From NCBI RefSeq assembly GCF_000422405.1, contig NZ_AULS01000022.1, forward strand, positions 1-59,462: a stretch of DNA of 59,462 nt, read 5' to 3'. The DNA is from Microbacterium luticocti DSM 19459. Lineage in GTDB: Bacteria; Actinomycetota; Actinomycetes; Actinomycetales; Microbacteriaceae. The stretch's first letter is position 1; every line of letters starts with the position of its first letter. Of this stretch, positions 1 through 7,163 are shown one piece after another. Both the position numbers and the translations under genes were made by a program. The notes under the pieces are model-generated. The model saw only the letters and a list, made by a program, of their open reading frames with translations. It was not told the origin of the DNA and made no database searches.

Positions 1-216
1 AGTCGCGAGCGTCTTGGGCCGGGTCCCGTTGCGGCGCGTGATCCGTTCCGGGGTGCGCTCGTAACGAGCCGCGCCGATCTTCGCCGTCGCTTCCGCGTCA
101 ACGAGATCCTGCAGGCCGGCTTGCAGCATCCGACGGAACACGTCCGAGTGGGCAAGCTCGGGGTCGGCGAGGACTTCGCCGATCAGGGTCGTCAGGGCAG
201 ACTGGTAGTGGGTCAT
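1..216 (-). CDS. IS256-family (mutator type) transposase, N-terminal 72 residues
   Basis: The minus-strand frame starts at an ATG (214-216) preceded by a purine-rich AGGAGAGAT Shine-Dalgarno region and runs open off the window edge. The translation begins MTHYQSALTTLIGEVLADPE. It continues through a segment about a duplicated-Ala/Glu helix and ends with RRNGTRPKTLAT, the RNG-x-R-x-K-x-L block typical of IS256/mutator transposases just before the DDE domain. Only the N-terminal helical region is visible; the catalytic DDE residues would lie beyond the edge, so intactness cannot be judged. It is the transposase of the left-edge insertion sequence. Confidence 0.85.
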   Translation of the reverse strand, partial: MTHYQSALTTLIGEVLADPELAHSDVFRRMLQAGLQDLVDAEATAKIGAARYERTPERITRRNGTRPKTLAT

Positions 217-308
217 CGTGGGATCTCTCCTTTGCTTCTTGCCGGAAACAACTGGTCATCCCACGGTGGCCCTCCATCGTCTACGACGACGAGGGCCCCG
301 CAGGAATT

Positions 309-331
309 GACACCACGCTATGGGACTCACC
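309..331. repeat. Terminal inverted repeat of left IS256-like element
   Basis: Read from outside inward, the end is GAGTCCCATAGCGTGGTGTC. The right-edge element reads AAGTCCCGTGGGGTGGTGTC in the same sense, so the two share an AGTCCC start and a GTGGTGTCA block with a few mismatches between. Imperfect 24-40 bp terminal repeats are usual for IS256 elements. Confidence 0.7.
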
Positions 332-332
332 C

Positions 333-712
333 CATCCATCGCCTCACAAGGTTCGGAGGATCACGCTAGGTTCGGAGGATTCCCGCAGAATCGTCCGAAG
401 ATCGCGTGATCCTCCGAAGTCTGGGTGCAGCGCCTGGGGCGTCGCGGCCGTGTGGCTGCGGCATCCCGCCCCGACTGTCGGCGCCGCTCCCGGGTGCGAC
501 CGCTCGCCGTGCCCCGCGGCATCCATCGCCCCACAAGGTTCGGAGGATCGCGCCAGGTTCGGATGATTCCCGCAGAATCGCCCGAACATCACGTGATCCT
601 CCGAAGTCTGGGTGCAGCGCCCGGGGGGCGTCGCGGCCGTGTGGCTGCGGCATCCCGACCCGACGGGCACCCACAGGTGCCCGGCCGCGCCCGATCGCCG
701 CACCCCGCGGCA
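333..712. repeat. Two direct copies (~187 bp period) of a nested-hairpin intergenic repeat
   Basis: Copy 1 runs from 333 to about 519 and copy 2 from 520 to about 712. Each has an outer perfect or near-perfect palindrome with arms TTCGGAGGATCACG (352-365) and CGTGATCCTCCGAA (405-418); in copy 2 the arms are at 539-552 and 592-605. Inside lies a second hairpin with a variant of the same arm, TTCGGAGGATTC (371-382) against GAATCGTCCGAA (388-399). The palindromes are followed by a conserved tail ending in a CGGCATCCCG motif. No convincing gene lies between 217 and 729. It may be a REP/BIME-like element or an mRNA 3' structure for accE. Confidence 0.8.
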
Positions 713-729
713 TCCCGACCCGACTCGAC

Positions 730-963
730 TCAGCCGAACCGGCCCCACCCGAGGTCGCGGCGCAGCGGCTCACGCAGGTTGCGGGCCGACAGCTCCCAGG
801 CGGTGCGGGAGGGGGCATCGGATGCCGTGGCCGACGCCTCTTCACGTGCGTAGACCTCGGAGACCACGGCGATGAGCGCGGCGAGTTCCTCGTCGGTCGG
901 GTTGCCGCGCACGACCTCGACGCGCAGCGATTCGTCCGCCGCGTGCTCGTCCCCCCAGCTCAT
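730..963 (-). CDS. accE: Acyl-CoA carboxylase epsilon subunit
   Basis: This 77-residue protein carries the actinobacterial ACC epsilon signature [20 protein letters not shown] near its N-terminus, followed by a short linker and a basic, Trp-containing tail ([20 protein letters not shown]). In actinobacteria epsilon is a small accessory subunit that binds the beta subunit and stimulates propionyl/acetyl-CoA carboxylase complexes. Its ATG overlaps the stop of the upstream beta-subunit gene (ATGA at 960-963), so the two are translationally coupled. Length and position right after accD are normal for the family. Confidence 0.9.
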   Translation of the reverse strand: MSWGDEHAADESLRVEVVRGNPTDEELAALIAVVSEVYAREEASATASDAPSRTAWELSARNLREPLRRDLGWGRFG

Positions 964-2546
964 AGCGGGATGTTACCGTGCTTCTTCGGCGGCAGCGTCG
1001 CCCGCTTGCCGCGCAGCGCCCGCAGCGACTTCGCGATGAACACGCGCGTCTGCGCCGGCTCGATGATGCTGTCGAGCTCGCCCCGCTCGGCCGCCAAGAA
1101 CGGGGATGCCACGTTGTAGAGGTACTCGTTGGCCAGCCGCGAGCGCACCGCGGCGATGTCTTCGCCGGCCTCTTCGGCGCGCTTGAGCTCGCCGCGGTAG
1201 AGGATGTTGACCGCGCCCTGTCCGCCCATCACGGCGATCTCGGCGGTCGGCCAGGCGACGTTGACATCGGCACCCAGCTGCTTGGAGCCCATCACGATGT
1301 AGGCCCCGCCGTAGGCCTTGCGCAGGATGACGGTCACCAGCGGCACGGTCGCCTCGGCGTAGGCGTACAGCAGCTTCGCGCCGCGGCGGATGACACCGGT
1401 CCATTCCTGGTCGGTGCCGGGCAGGTAACCGGGCACGTCCACGAGGGTCACGATCGGCACGCTGAACGCGTCGCAGAACCGCACGAATCGGCTCGCCTTC
1501 TCGCCGGCGTCGATGTTGAGCGTGCCGGCCATCTGCGACGGCTGATTGGCGATGATGCCGACGGTGCGGCCCTCGACGCGGCCGAAGCCGATGACGATGT
1601 TCGGGGCGAACAGCGGCTGCACCTCGAGGAAGTCACCGTGGTCGACGATGTGCTCGATCACCTGGTGGATGTCGTAGGGCTGGTTGGGCGAGTCGGGGAT
1701 GACCGTGTTCAGCGACCGGTCGGCATCCGTCGTCTCCCACTCGAACTCGGCCTCGTACACCGGCAGCTCGGCCATGTTGTTGTCGGGCAAGAAGCTCAGC
1801 AGCGTGCGCACGTAGTCGATCGCGTCGTCCTCGTCTTCGGCGAGGTAGTGCGCGACGCCCGAGCGGGTGTTGTGCGTGTGGGCGCCGCCGAGTTCTTCCA
1901 TGCCGACGTCTTCGCCGGTGACGGTCTTGATCACGTCGGGTCCGGTGACGAACATCTGGCTGGACTTGTCGACCATCACGACGAAGTCGGTGAGCGCGGG
2001 GGAGTACACGGCGCCGCCGGCGGCCGGGCCCATGATGATCGAGATCTGCGGGATGACTCCGGATGCCGCGGTGTTGAGCCGGAAGATCTCGCCGTACTTG
2101 CCGAGCGCGACCACGCCTTCTTGGATGCGGGCTCCGCCCGAGTCGAGGATGCCGACCACCGGCATGCCGCTGCGCAGCGCGAGCTCCATGACCTTGATGA
2201 TCTTCTCGCCGGCCACCTCGCCGAGCGACCCGCCGAACGTCGAGAAGTCCTGCGCGTACACCGCGACGGTGCGGCCGTGGATGGTGCCCACCCCGGTGAC
2301 GACCGAGTCGCCGTACGGGCGGGCCTTGTCCATGCCGAACGCGGTGGTGCGGTGTCGCACGTACTCGTCGATCTCGGTGAACGAGCCGGTGTCGAGCAGC
2401 AACTCGATGCGCTCACGCGCGGTGAGCTTGTTCTTGGCGTGCTGCTTGGTCTGGGCGTTCTGCTCGGCGTCGACGACCGCTTGCTGGTAGCGCGCGCGCA
2501 GGTCGGCGATCTTGCCGGCGGTCGTGGAAAGGTCCGGTTCGGTCAC
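960..2546 (-). CDS. accD: Acyl-CoA carboxylase beta (carboxyltransferase) subunit
   Basis: This protein of about 528 residues belongs to the PccB/AccD carboxyltransferase family, which moves the carboxyl group from carboxybiotin on the alpha subunit to acetyl- or propionyl-CoA. The order [84 protein letters not shown] and [13 protein letters not shown] covers both crotonase-like halves. A longer frame exists to 2630, but GTG at 2546 is chosen because a TAGGGT hexamer lies 7 nt before it, the leaderless pattern repeated across this window, and because homology begins there. It diverges from birA, whose product biotinylates the partner alpha subunit. Confidence 0.93.
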   Translation of the reverse strand: MTEPDLSTTAGKIADLRARYQQAVVDAEQNAQTKQHAKNKLTARERIELLLDTGSFTEIDEYVRHRTTAFGMDKARPYGDSVVTGVGTIHGRTVAVYAQDFSTFGGSLGEVAGEKIIKVMELALRSGMPVVGILDSGGARIQEGVVALGKYGEIFRLNTAASGVIPQISIIMGPAAGGAVYSPALTDFVVMVDKSSQMFVTGPDVIKTVTGEDVGMEELGGAHTHNTRSGVAHYLAEDEDDAIDYVRTLLSFLPDNNMAELPVYEAEFEWETTDADRSLNTVIPDSPNQPYDIHQVIEHIVDHGDFLEVQPLFAPNIVIGFGRVEGRTVGIIANQPSQMAGTLNIDAGEKASRFVRFCDAFSVPIVTLVDVPGYLPGTDQEWTGVIRRGAKLLYAYAEATVPLVTVILRKAYGGAYIVMGSKQLGADVNVAWPTAEIAVMGGQGAVNILYRGELKRAEEAGEDIAAVRSRLANEYLYNVASPFLAAERGELDSIIEPAQTRVFIAKSLRALRGKRATLPPKKHGNIPL

Positions 2547-2553
2547 GCCTTCC

Positions 2554-2559
2554 ACCCTA
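2554..2559 (-). promoter_or_regulatory. Leaderless -10 hexamer TAGGGT of accD
   Basis: On the minus strand TAGGGT is followed by 7 nt and the GTG start at 2546, so transcription would start at or next to the first codon. No good Shine-Dalgarno is spaced correctly for this start. Confidence 0.6.
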
Positions 2560-2660
2560 ACGATCACCCCGCCGCAGCGGTTGGAGGGCGCGTACAAGCA
2601 GCCCGGTGTTCCCCTGTCTGCATGTGACACACGTTGGCCCTCTGCTCCGCCGGGTGAGGG

Positions 2661-2725
2661 CAGGAGATTCGGGCCGCTGCAGGAGTTTCGGGCGCGGTTA
2701 CTCCTGCTCTGGCCGGATTCTCCTG
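2661..2725. repeat. Nested palindromic repeat between accD and birA
   Basis: Outer arms CAGGAGATTCGGGCC (2661-2675) and GGCCGGATTCTCCTG (2711-2725) pair with two mismatches. A second pair, CAGGAGTTTCGG from about 2680 and GGTTACTCCTG, lies inside. The element is related to the CAGGAGATATCAC repeats at 43.2-43.7 kb and 59.2 kb. It lies in the 303-bp accD/birA divergent region, which otherwise contains only the two promoters. Confidence 0.7.
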
Positions 2726-2837
2726 CTGCGGCCGGGATGGGGGGCGGTAATGCGGTGAGCGCGGTATTAGGGGTAGTAGGGGGTGAGCATGAGCCCGATC
2801 AAGCGCAGGGACCCGAGGCCGATCACGTCGGGGCGCA

Positions 2838-2843
2838 TAGGGT
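2838..2843 (+). promoter_or_regulatory. Leaderless -10 hexamer TAGGGT of birA
   Basis: TAGGGT followed by 6 nt (GAGTGC) and the ATG at 2850, the same hexamer as in the divergent accD promoter. Confidence 0.6.
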
Positions 2844-2849
2844 GAGTGC

Positions 2850-3644
2850 ATGAGCGAGGGATACCCGAGGACGGCCGCGGTGAGCCCGCGTGTGCAGGTG
2901 GTGGCATCCACCGGATCGACCAATGCCGACGTGGTGGCCGCGGCATCCGCCGACCCGTCGGGTTGGCCGCACCTGAGCCTGCTGCTGACCCGTGACCAGC
3001 GCGCGGGTCGCGGCCGGCTCGACCGCACCTGGACGGCGCCGCCGGGCACGGCGCTCGCGGTGTCGGTGCTGGTGCGGGTGCCGCAGGTCCCGCCGGCGGC
3101 GCGTGGGTGGATTCCGCTGATCGCGGGGGCGGCGATGACCCGCGCGGTGGCCGCGCAGCTGCGCGGCACCGGTCACACCGTGCGGTTGAAGTGGCCCAAC
3201 GATGTGCTGCTGGACGGCGGCAAAGTGTGCGGCATCCTCGCCGAGGCGGTGCCTGGTGACATGGATGCGGTGGTCATCGGGTCAGGGGTGAACACGCGCA
3301 TCGCCCGGTCCGAGCTGCCGGTGGCGACGGCGACCTCGTTCGCCGCGGTCGGGCGCGACGTGGACGAAGACCGCCTGATCGCGGACTATCTGGTGGCGCT
3401 GGACGAGCAACTCACCGCGCTGGCCAAGAGCGGCGGGCGCGCGGCCGAGGCGGGGGTGCGCGGCGAGGTCGAGGCACTGTCCGCAACGCTCGGTCAGCGG
3501 GTGCGGGTGATGCTGCCGGCCGGCGGGGTTCTCGAGGGGGTCGCACAGCGGCTCGACGACGACGGACGGCTTGTGGTCGTCGCCGGATCGACCGAGACCG
3601 CCGTGTCGGCCGGCGACGTGGTGCACGTGCGCGGCTCGGCGTAG
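2850..3644 (+). CDS. birA: Biotin--[acetyl-CoA carboxylase] ligase
   Basis: This 264-residue enzyme makes biotinyl-5'-AMP and transfers biotin to the carrier-domain lysine of acyl-CoA carboxylases. Visible motifs are STGSTN (residues 20-25, biotin pocket), RAGRGRLDRTW (51-61, adenylate-binding loop) and KWPNDVLLDGGKVCGIL (114-130) with the catalytic Lys of the KWPND block. A C-terminal SH3-like domain (LGQRVRVMLPAGGVLEGVA) ends the protein. The N-terminal helix-turn-helix of the E. coli-type repressor BirA is absent, so this is a class I enzyme without DNA-binding function. It is divergent from accD/accE, which fits a shared role in malonyl/methylmalonyl-CoA supply. Confidence 0.95.
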   Translation: MSEGYPRTAAVSPRVQVVASTGSTNADVVAAASADPSGWPHLSLLLTRDQRAGRGRLDRTWTAPPGTALAVSVLVRVPQVPPAARGWIPLIAGAAMTRAVAAQLRGTGHTVRLKWPNDVLLDGGKVCGILAEAVPGDMDAVVIGSGVNTRIARSELPVATATSFAAVGRDVDEDRLIADYLVALDEQLTALAKSGGRAAEAGVRGEVEALSATLGQRVRVMLPAGGVLEGVAQRLDDDGRLVVVAGSTETAVSAGDVVHVRGSA

Positions 3645-3828
3645 CAGCGCGCGCGGCGTCACCGGCCCCGGGCGGTGCTGGCGGGGTGACGTATCGGTAC
3701 CACGCGGGCCGGCCATGCCACGCGGACCGCGCGAACACGCGCACCACACTCCGGGCCGCCGTCGAGGGCGGAGGCGGACGTCGTCGTGACATCCCGCGCC
3801 GTATCGCCGGGATGTCGCAGGCTGCGGC

Positions 3829-3834
3829 CACAAT
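3829..3834 (+). promoter_or_regulatory. Leaderless-type -10 hexamer CACAAT
   Basis: CACAAT followed by 7 nt and the ATG at 3842. It resembles the CACAAT-6-ATG arrangement at 10067. Confidence 0.45.
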
Positions 3835-3841
3835 AGAAGGC

Positions 3842-4399
3842 ATGAGTCAGCCGACCAGCATCGGTGGCCGGCCGCCGGCGCCGGCGCCGGGCATGCCCGC
3901 GCCGCCCGAGTTGCGCATCGCACGGTTCCGACCGCATGCGCACCGCCTGTTCTGGTCGGCGGTCGTGCTCATCGCGGTGTGCGGTGCGACCGGCTGGCTG
4001 TGGGGCAACGTGCCGCGGCCCTTCGAGAACTGGATGCTCGTGGCCGCGGCATCCGTCATCGTCCTGTTGCTCGTGCTGCTGCCGTTCGTGTCGTGGTGGT
4101 CGCATCTGTACACGATCACGACCCGGCGGGTCATGGAGCGCCGCGGCATCGTGCGCGTGCGGCGGCGCGAGCTCGAGCACGTACGCGGGTACACCGTGCA
4201 TCTGCGCCGCGGACCGCTGCAGCGGATGTGGGGGACGGGCACGCTGACCCTGTCGAACGGCGTGGAAGCGCAGATGAAGCTGCGGAACGTGCCGATGGCG
4301 GTGCTGGTTCATGAGACGCTCGTCGACCAGGTCGAGGTGAGTCAGATCCTGGCACACCGGGACGCCGCATCCATCCCGATCGCGGCCCCCCCGGCCTGA
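3842..4399 (+). CDS. PH (bPH2/YdbS-like) domain membrane protein
   Basis: This 185-residue protein has a proline-rich cytosolic N-terminus, two adjacent membrane helices (about 36-54 and 64-84) and a bacterial PH domain. The domain starts YTITTRRVMERRGIVRVRRR and runs through LEHVRGYTVHLRRGPLQR and GTLTLSNGVEAQMKLRNVP. This is the bPH2 (YdbS/YdbT, formerly DUF304) layout; molecular function is unknown for the family. A longer in-frame reading from 3686 is rejected: the ATG at 3842 has a CACAAT -10 hexamer 7 nt upstream and begins the conserved part. It sits between birA and purK in the same direction, a common actinobacterial arrangement. Confidence 0.85.
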   Translation: MSQPTSIGGRPPAPAPGMPAPPELRIARFRPHAHRLFWSAVVLIAVCGATGWLWGNVPRPFENWMLVAAASVIVLLLVLLPFVSWWSHLYTITTRRVMERRGIVRVRRRELEHVRGYTVHLRRGPLQRMWGTGTLTLSNGVEAQMKLRNVPMAVLVHETLVDQVEVSQILAHRDAASIPIAAPPA

Positions 4400-4472
4400 T
4401 CGTCGCCGCGGCTCGGCCCGGCTTGACCCCGCGGGCCGCAGCCTGGATGTCGTCGCAATGCCGGTCTGGCCA

Positions 4473-4672
4473 CCACGCCCGTGCCTCGGTCCTCACCGCT
4501 GGCCGCGCCACCGCCTCGGGCCGCGACGACAGCCACGCCCGTGCCTCGGTCCTCACCGCCGGCCGCGCCACGGCCTCGGGCCGCACCGCCGGCCACGCCA
4601 CCACCTCGGGCCGCACCGCTGGCCGCGCCACCGCCTCGGGCCGCGACGACAGCCACGCCCGTGCCTTAGGCC
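4473..4672. repeat. 60-bp GC-rich tandem repeat (3.3 units) upstream of purK
   Basis: Units begin at 4473, 4533, 4593 and 4653 with CCACGCC; each also contains a 30-bp half-repeat built around GGCCGCGCCACCGCCTCGGG. The array fills most of the 338-bp gap between the PH-domain gene and purK. The period is a multiple of three, and the frame that runs into purK stays open through it, encoding 20-residue repeats (RASVLTAGRATASGRDDSH). A purK ribosome site downstream of the array argues that it is not translated as part of PurK. Confidence 0.85.
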
Positions 4673-4737
4673 TCATCCGAGCCCGGCCCGGGTCTGCGGC
4701 GCGCATACGCGAGAATGGACGGGTCGGAAGGAGCGGG

Positions 4738-5874
4738 ATGACCCTGCGAGTGGGAGTGGTGGGCGGCGGCCAGCTGGCACGGATGATGATCGCGCCCGCG
4801 GTCGAGATCGGTATCGAGCTGTGCGTGCTCGCCGAGCAGGACGGCATGGCGGCCGGGCTTGCCGCATCCGCCGTCGGCGATTACCGCGACGAGCAGACCG
4901 TGCTCGACTTCGCGCGCACCGTCGACGTCGTCACCTTCGACCACGAGCACGTACCGCAGCCCGTGCTGCGCGCCCTGGTCGATGCCGGCATCGCTGTGCA
5001 TCCCGGCCCCGACGCGCTGCTGTACGCGCAGGACAAGCTACTCATGCGCGCCCGGCTCGACGAGCTCGGGATGCCGCAACCTGACTGGGCGGCCGTGACC
5101 GACACCACGGGACTGCAACGGTTCCTCGACGAGCACGGCGGGCGGGCGGTCGTGAAGACCCCGCGCGGCGGCTACGACGGCAAGGGCGTGCGTGTCGTCG
5201 AGACCGCCACCGAGGCGGACGACTGGTTCGCCGCGCTCGCCGAGGACGCGCGTGGAGGAGCGCTGCTGGTCGAAGAGCTCGTCGACTTCCGTCGTGAGTT
5301 GTCGCAGCAGGTCGCGCGGCGGCCGTCCGGACAGATTCGGGCATACCCGGTCGTCGAGACCGTGCAGCGCGACGGCGTGTGCGCCGAGGTGATCGCGCCC
5401 GCACCACACCTGAGCGCGCGCCTGGGCGAGGTCGCCGCCGAGGTCGGCACCGGCATCGCCGAGGGGCTGGGGGTGACCGGGATGCTCGCGGTCGAGATGT
5501 TCGAGACCACCGACGACCGTGTGCTGGTGAACGAGCTGGCGATGCGCCCACACAACTCCGGACACTGGTCGCAGGACGGCGCGGTGACCGGCCAGTTCGA
5601 GCAGCACCTGCGCGCGGTGCTCGACCTGCCGTTGGGTGACCCGTCGCCCCGGCAGGAGTGGGCGGTGATGGTGAACATCCTCGGTGGGCCGCAGTCGGAT
5701 GCGCTCGATGCACGGTTCGCGCGGGTGATGGCCGCCCACCCGGGCGTGAAGCTGCACACGTACGGCAAAGACCCGCGGCCGGGCCGCAAGGTCGGCCACG
5801 TGAACGCCGTCGGCGACGATCTGGACGACGTCGTGTACGACGCCCGTGCGGCCGCGGCGTTCTTCGAGGGCTGA
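4738..5874 (+). CDS. purK: 5-(carboxyamino)imidazole ribonucleotide synthase (N5-CAIR synthetase)
   Basis: The 378-residue ATP-grasp enzyme carboxylates AIR at N5 with bicarbonate and ATP, the step before PurE in purine synthesis. VGGGQLARMM begins the N-terminal Rossmann-like domain. TFDHEHVP and QDKLLMRARLDELGMPQP are followed by the ATP-grasp core VVKTPRGGYDGKGVRVV and LLVEELVDFRRELSQ, and NELAMRPHNSGHW is the metal/phosphate site. The frame is open to 4423, but ATG 4738 has a strong GGAAGGAG site 5 nt upstream and gives the family length. A 27-bp tandem duplication covers its stop codon. purE lies 770 bp downstream, separated by an opposite-strand gene. Confidence 0.95.
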   Translation: MTLRVGVVGGGQLARMMIAPAVEIGIELCVLAEQDGMAAGLAASAVGDYRDEQTVLDFARTVDVVTFDHEHVPQPVLRALVDAGIAVHPGPDALLYAQDKLLMRARLDELGMPQPDWAAVTDTTGLQRFLDEHGGRAVVKTPRGGYDGKGVRVVETATEADDWFAALAEDARGGALLVEELVDFRRELSQQVARRPSGQIRAYPVVETVQRDGVCAEVIAPAPHLSARLGEVAAEVGTGIAEGLGVTGMLAVEMFETTDDRVLVNELAMRPHNSGHWSQDGAVTGQFEQHLRAVLDLPLGDPSPRQEWAVMVNILGGPQSDALDARFARVMAAHPGVKLHTYGKDPRPGRKVGHVNAVGDDLDDVVYDARAAAAFFEG

Positions 5875-5910
5875 CGCGACTCGGCATTCTTCGAGGGCCG
5901 ACGCGACTCG
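5857..5910. repeat. 27-bp tandem duplication over the purK stop codon
   Basis: Copies at 5857-5883 and 5884-5910 share TTCTTCGAGGGCNGACGCGA and differ at two positions. Copy 1 carries the purK TGA (5872-5874), while the matching triplet in copy 2 is CGA. The duplicated unit is nine codons long. Confidence 0.8.
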
Positions 5911-5916
5911 GCGTTG

Positions 5917-6330
5917 TCACTCGCCTTCGGCGGGAGCCAATCGAGGCTGCAGGCCGGCGGCGAGGAAGTAGACCCGGTCATCGAGCCGGTTGATGTCGGC
6001 CTTCAGTTCGGTGCGGGTGTCGTGCAGTTCGGTGCGGACGCCTTCGATGTCGGCCTTCAACTCGGTCCGGACACCCTCGATGTCTGCCTTCAGTTCGGTG
6101 CGGGTGTCGTGCAGTTCGGTCCGGATGCCTTCGATGTCGGCCTTCAGTTCGGTGCGGGTGTCGTGCAGTTCGGTCCGGATGCCTTCGATGTCGGCCTTCA
6201 GCTCGGTCCGGACGCCTTCGATGTCGACCTTCAAATCGGTGCGCCACTTGCGCATCGATGCCCACATCGCGACCGCGGCGGCGACGATCGTCGCCAGCGA
6301 TACCCAGGTCTCGAGCGGCAAGCTGATCAC
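5917..6330 (-). CDS. Small membrane-anchored coiled-coil protein with hendecad/heptad repeats
   Basis: The protein of about 137 residues has one N-terminal membrane helix (WVSLATIVAAAVAMWASM, about residues 8-27) and a long charged coiled coil. The coil is built from 11-residue units (RTELKADIEGV/I) alternating with 7-residue units (RTELHDT), then a conserved end LKADINRLDDRVYFLAAGL. Short single-helix proteins ending in RLDDRVY-like sequences are common in Microbacteriaceae, but I know no function. The start is uncertain: GTG at 6330, or TTG at 6321, which has better spacing to the GGAAGG site. The opposite-strand open frame is a shadow. It is convergent with purK and divergent from purE. 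Confidence 0.7.
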   Translation of the reverse strand: MISLPLETWVSLATIVAAAVAMWASMRKWRTDLKVDIEGVRTELKADIEGIRTELHDTRTELKADIEGIRTELHDTRTELKADIEGVRTELKADIEGVRTELHDTRTELKADINRLDDRVYFLAAGLQPRLAPAEGE

Positions 6331-6635
6331 CCTTCCAGTGTGCTCCGAATGCCGGCGTTCTGCCACCGGCACGCCACCGACGTTACGCGCGAGGACCGGC
6401 GTGCAGGCGGCGCGTACCGGTACCCGTGGACAAGTTGCGCCCGGGCGGTGAAATCGACGACCTGGGGAGGCGGCGATGACGCCCCCAGACCCGACGCACC
6501 CGCGGCCGCCCCCGACGCACCCGCGGCCCCCAGGTCCGACACCCCAGACCCGCCGCACCCGCAACCGCCCCCACGAATCACGCCCTCGCCCCCGGCACAC
6601 CCGTGCCGTTGCGGTGATCTTCCAGTGTTGCGCCC
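6331..6635. other. Intergenic C-rich low-complexity tract before purE
   Basis: The 317-bp gap between the coiled-coil gene and purE contains, at about 6478-6600, a C-rich tract with near-repeats of CCCGACGCACCCGCGGCC and related words. All frames through it encode low-complexity Pro/Arg/Gly sequence. No gene is supported; the leaderless purE promoter lies at its end. Confidence 0.6.
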
Positions 6636-6641
6636 TAGCCT
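6636..6641 (+). promoter_or_regulatory. Leaderless -10 hexamer TAGCCT of purE
   Basis: TAGCCT followed by 6 nt (GGACGC) and the GTG start at 6648. Confidence 0.6.
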
Positions 6642-6647
6642 GGACGC

Positions 6648-7163
6648 GTGACCGAGCCGCTGCATTCCTCTGCCTCGCCCCTGGTCGGTGTCGTGATGGG
6701 CTCCGACTCGGACTGGCGTGTGATGAGCGACGCCTCACAGGCGCTGACCGACTTCGGCATCCCGCATGAGGTCGAGGTGGTCTCGGCGCACCGCACCCCC
6801 GACAAGCTCGTCGACTACGGGCGCGGCGCCCGCGCCCGCGGACTCAAGGTCATCGTCGCCGGCGCCGGGGGAGCCGCGCACCTGCCGGGCATGCTCGCCT
6901 CGGTCACCGCGCTGCCCGTGGTCGGCGTTCCGGTGCCCCTGGCGACCCTGGACGGCATGGACTCGTTGCTGAGCATCGTGCAGATGCCCGCCGGCATCCC
7001 GGTCGCCACCGTGTCGATCGGCGGTGCCCGCAACGCCGGCATCCTCGCCGCGCGCATCCTCGGCGCATCCGACCCGGCGATCGCCGACCGCGTCGAGGCG
7101 TACGCCCGCGATCTGACGGCGCAGGTCGAGCAGAAGAACCGTCGCCTCAAGGAGTCTCTGTGA
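6648..7163 (+). CDS. purE: N5-carboxyaminoimidazole ribonucleotide mutase
   Basis: The 171-residue class I PurE converts N5-CAIR, the PurK product, to CAIR. The signature GSDSDW (residues 18-23), [12 protein letters not shown], the glycine-rich [11 protein letters not shown] loop, and [40 protein letters not shown] are all present. The C-terminal helix after about residue 150 is normal for bacterial enzymes. The GTG start follows a TAGCCT hexamer by 6 nt with no Shine-Dalgarno, so a leaderless mRNA is likely. Its stop overlaps the GTG of the LCP gene (GTGA, 7160-7163), so a wall-polymer ligase gene is coupled to a purine gene. Confidence 0.95.
   Translation: MTEPLHSSASPLVGVVMGSDSDWRVMSDASQALTDFGIPHEVEVVSAHRTPDKLVDYGRGARARGLKVIVAGAGGAAHLPGMLASVTALPVVGVPVPLATLDGMDSLLSIVQMPAGIPVATVSIGGARNAGILAARILGASDPAIADRVEAYARDLTAQVEQKNRRLKESL

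Larger units (their letters stand above)
1..332 (-). mobile_element. IS256-family insertion sequence, 5' end (cut by window edge)
   Basis: The left edge holds the promoter-proximal end of an insertion sequence: the first 72 codons of a mutator-type transposase on the minus strand, about 90 bp of leader, and a terminal inverted repeat at about 309-331. The boundary is set near 332 because the adjacent intergenic repeat (a second copy starts at 520) becomes recognisable exactly from 333. The outer end matches, imperfectly and in inverted orientation, the end of the element at the right window edge. The rest of the element lies outside the window. Confidence 0.8.

Noticed and set aside
406..1119. 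Plus-strand open frames in the repeat region and across accE
   Set aside because: They run through palindromic repeats and antisense to accE, and encode low-complexity Arg/Pro sequence.
978..2627. Long plus-strand open frame opposite accD
   Set aside because: It lies entirely antisense to a gene with clear family motifs; its composition is that of a high-GC codon shadow, with no recognisable domain.
4473..4672. CRISPR-like regular repeats before purK
   Set aside because: Units are contiguous 60-bp tandem repeats with 30-bp substructure and no unique spacers.
5914..6651. 245-codon plus-strand frame opposite the coiled-coil gene
   Set aside because: Its repeats mirror the minus-strand repeats. 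The minus strand has a membrane helix, charged heptads, a family-typical end and a ribosome site, so the plus frame is the shadow.
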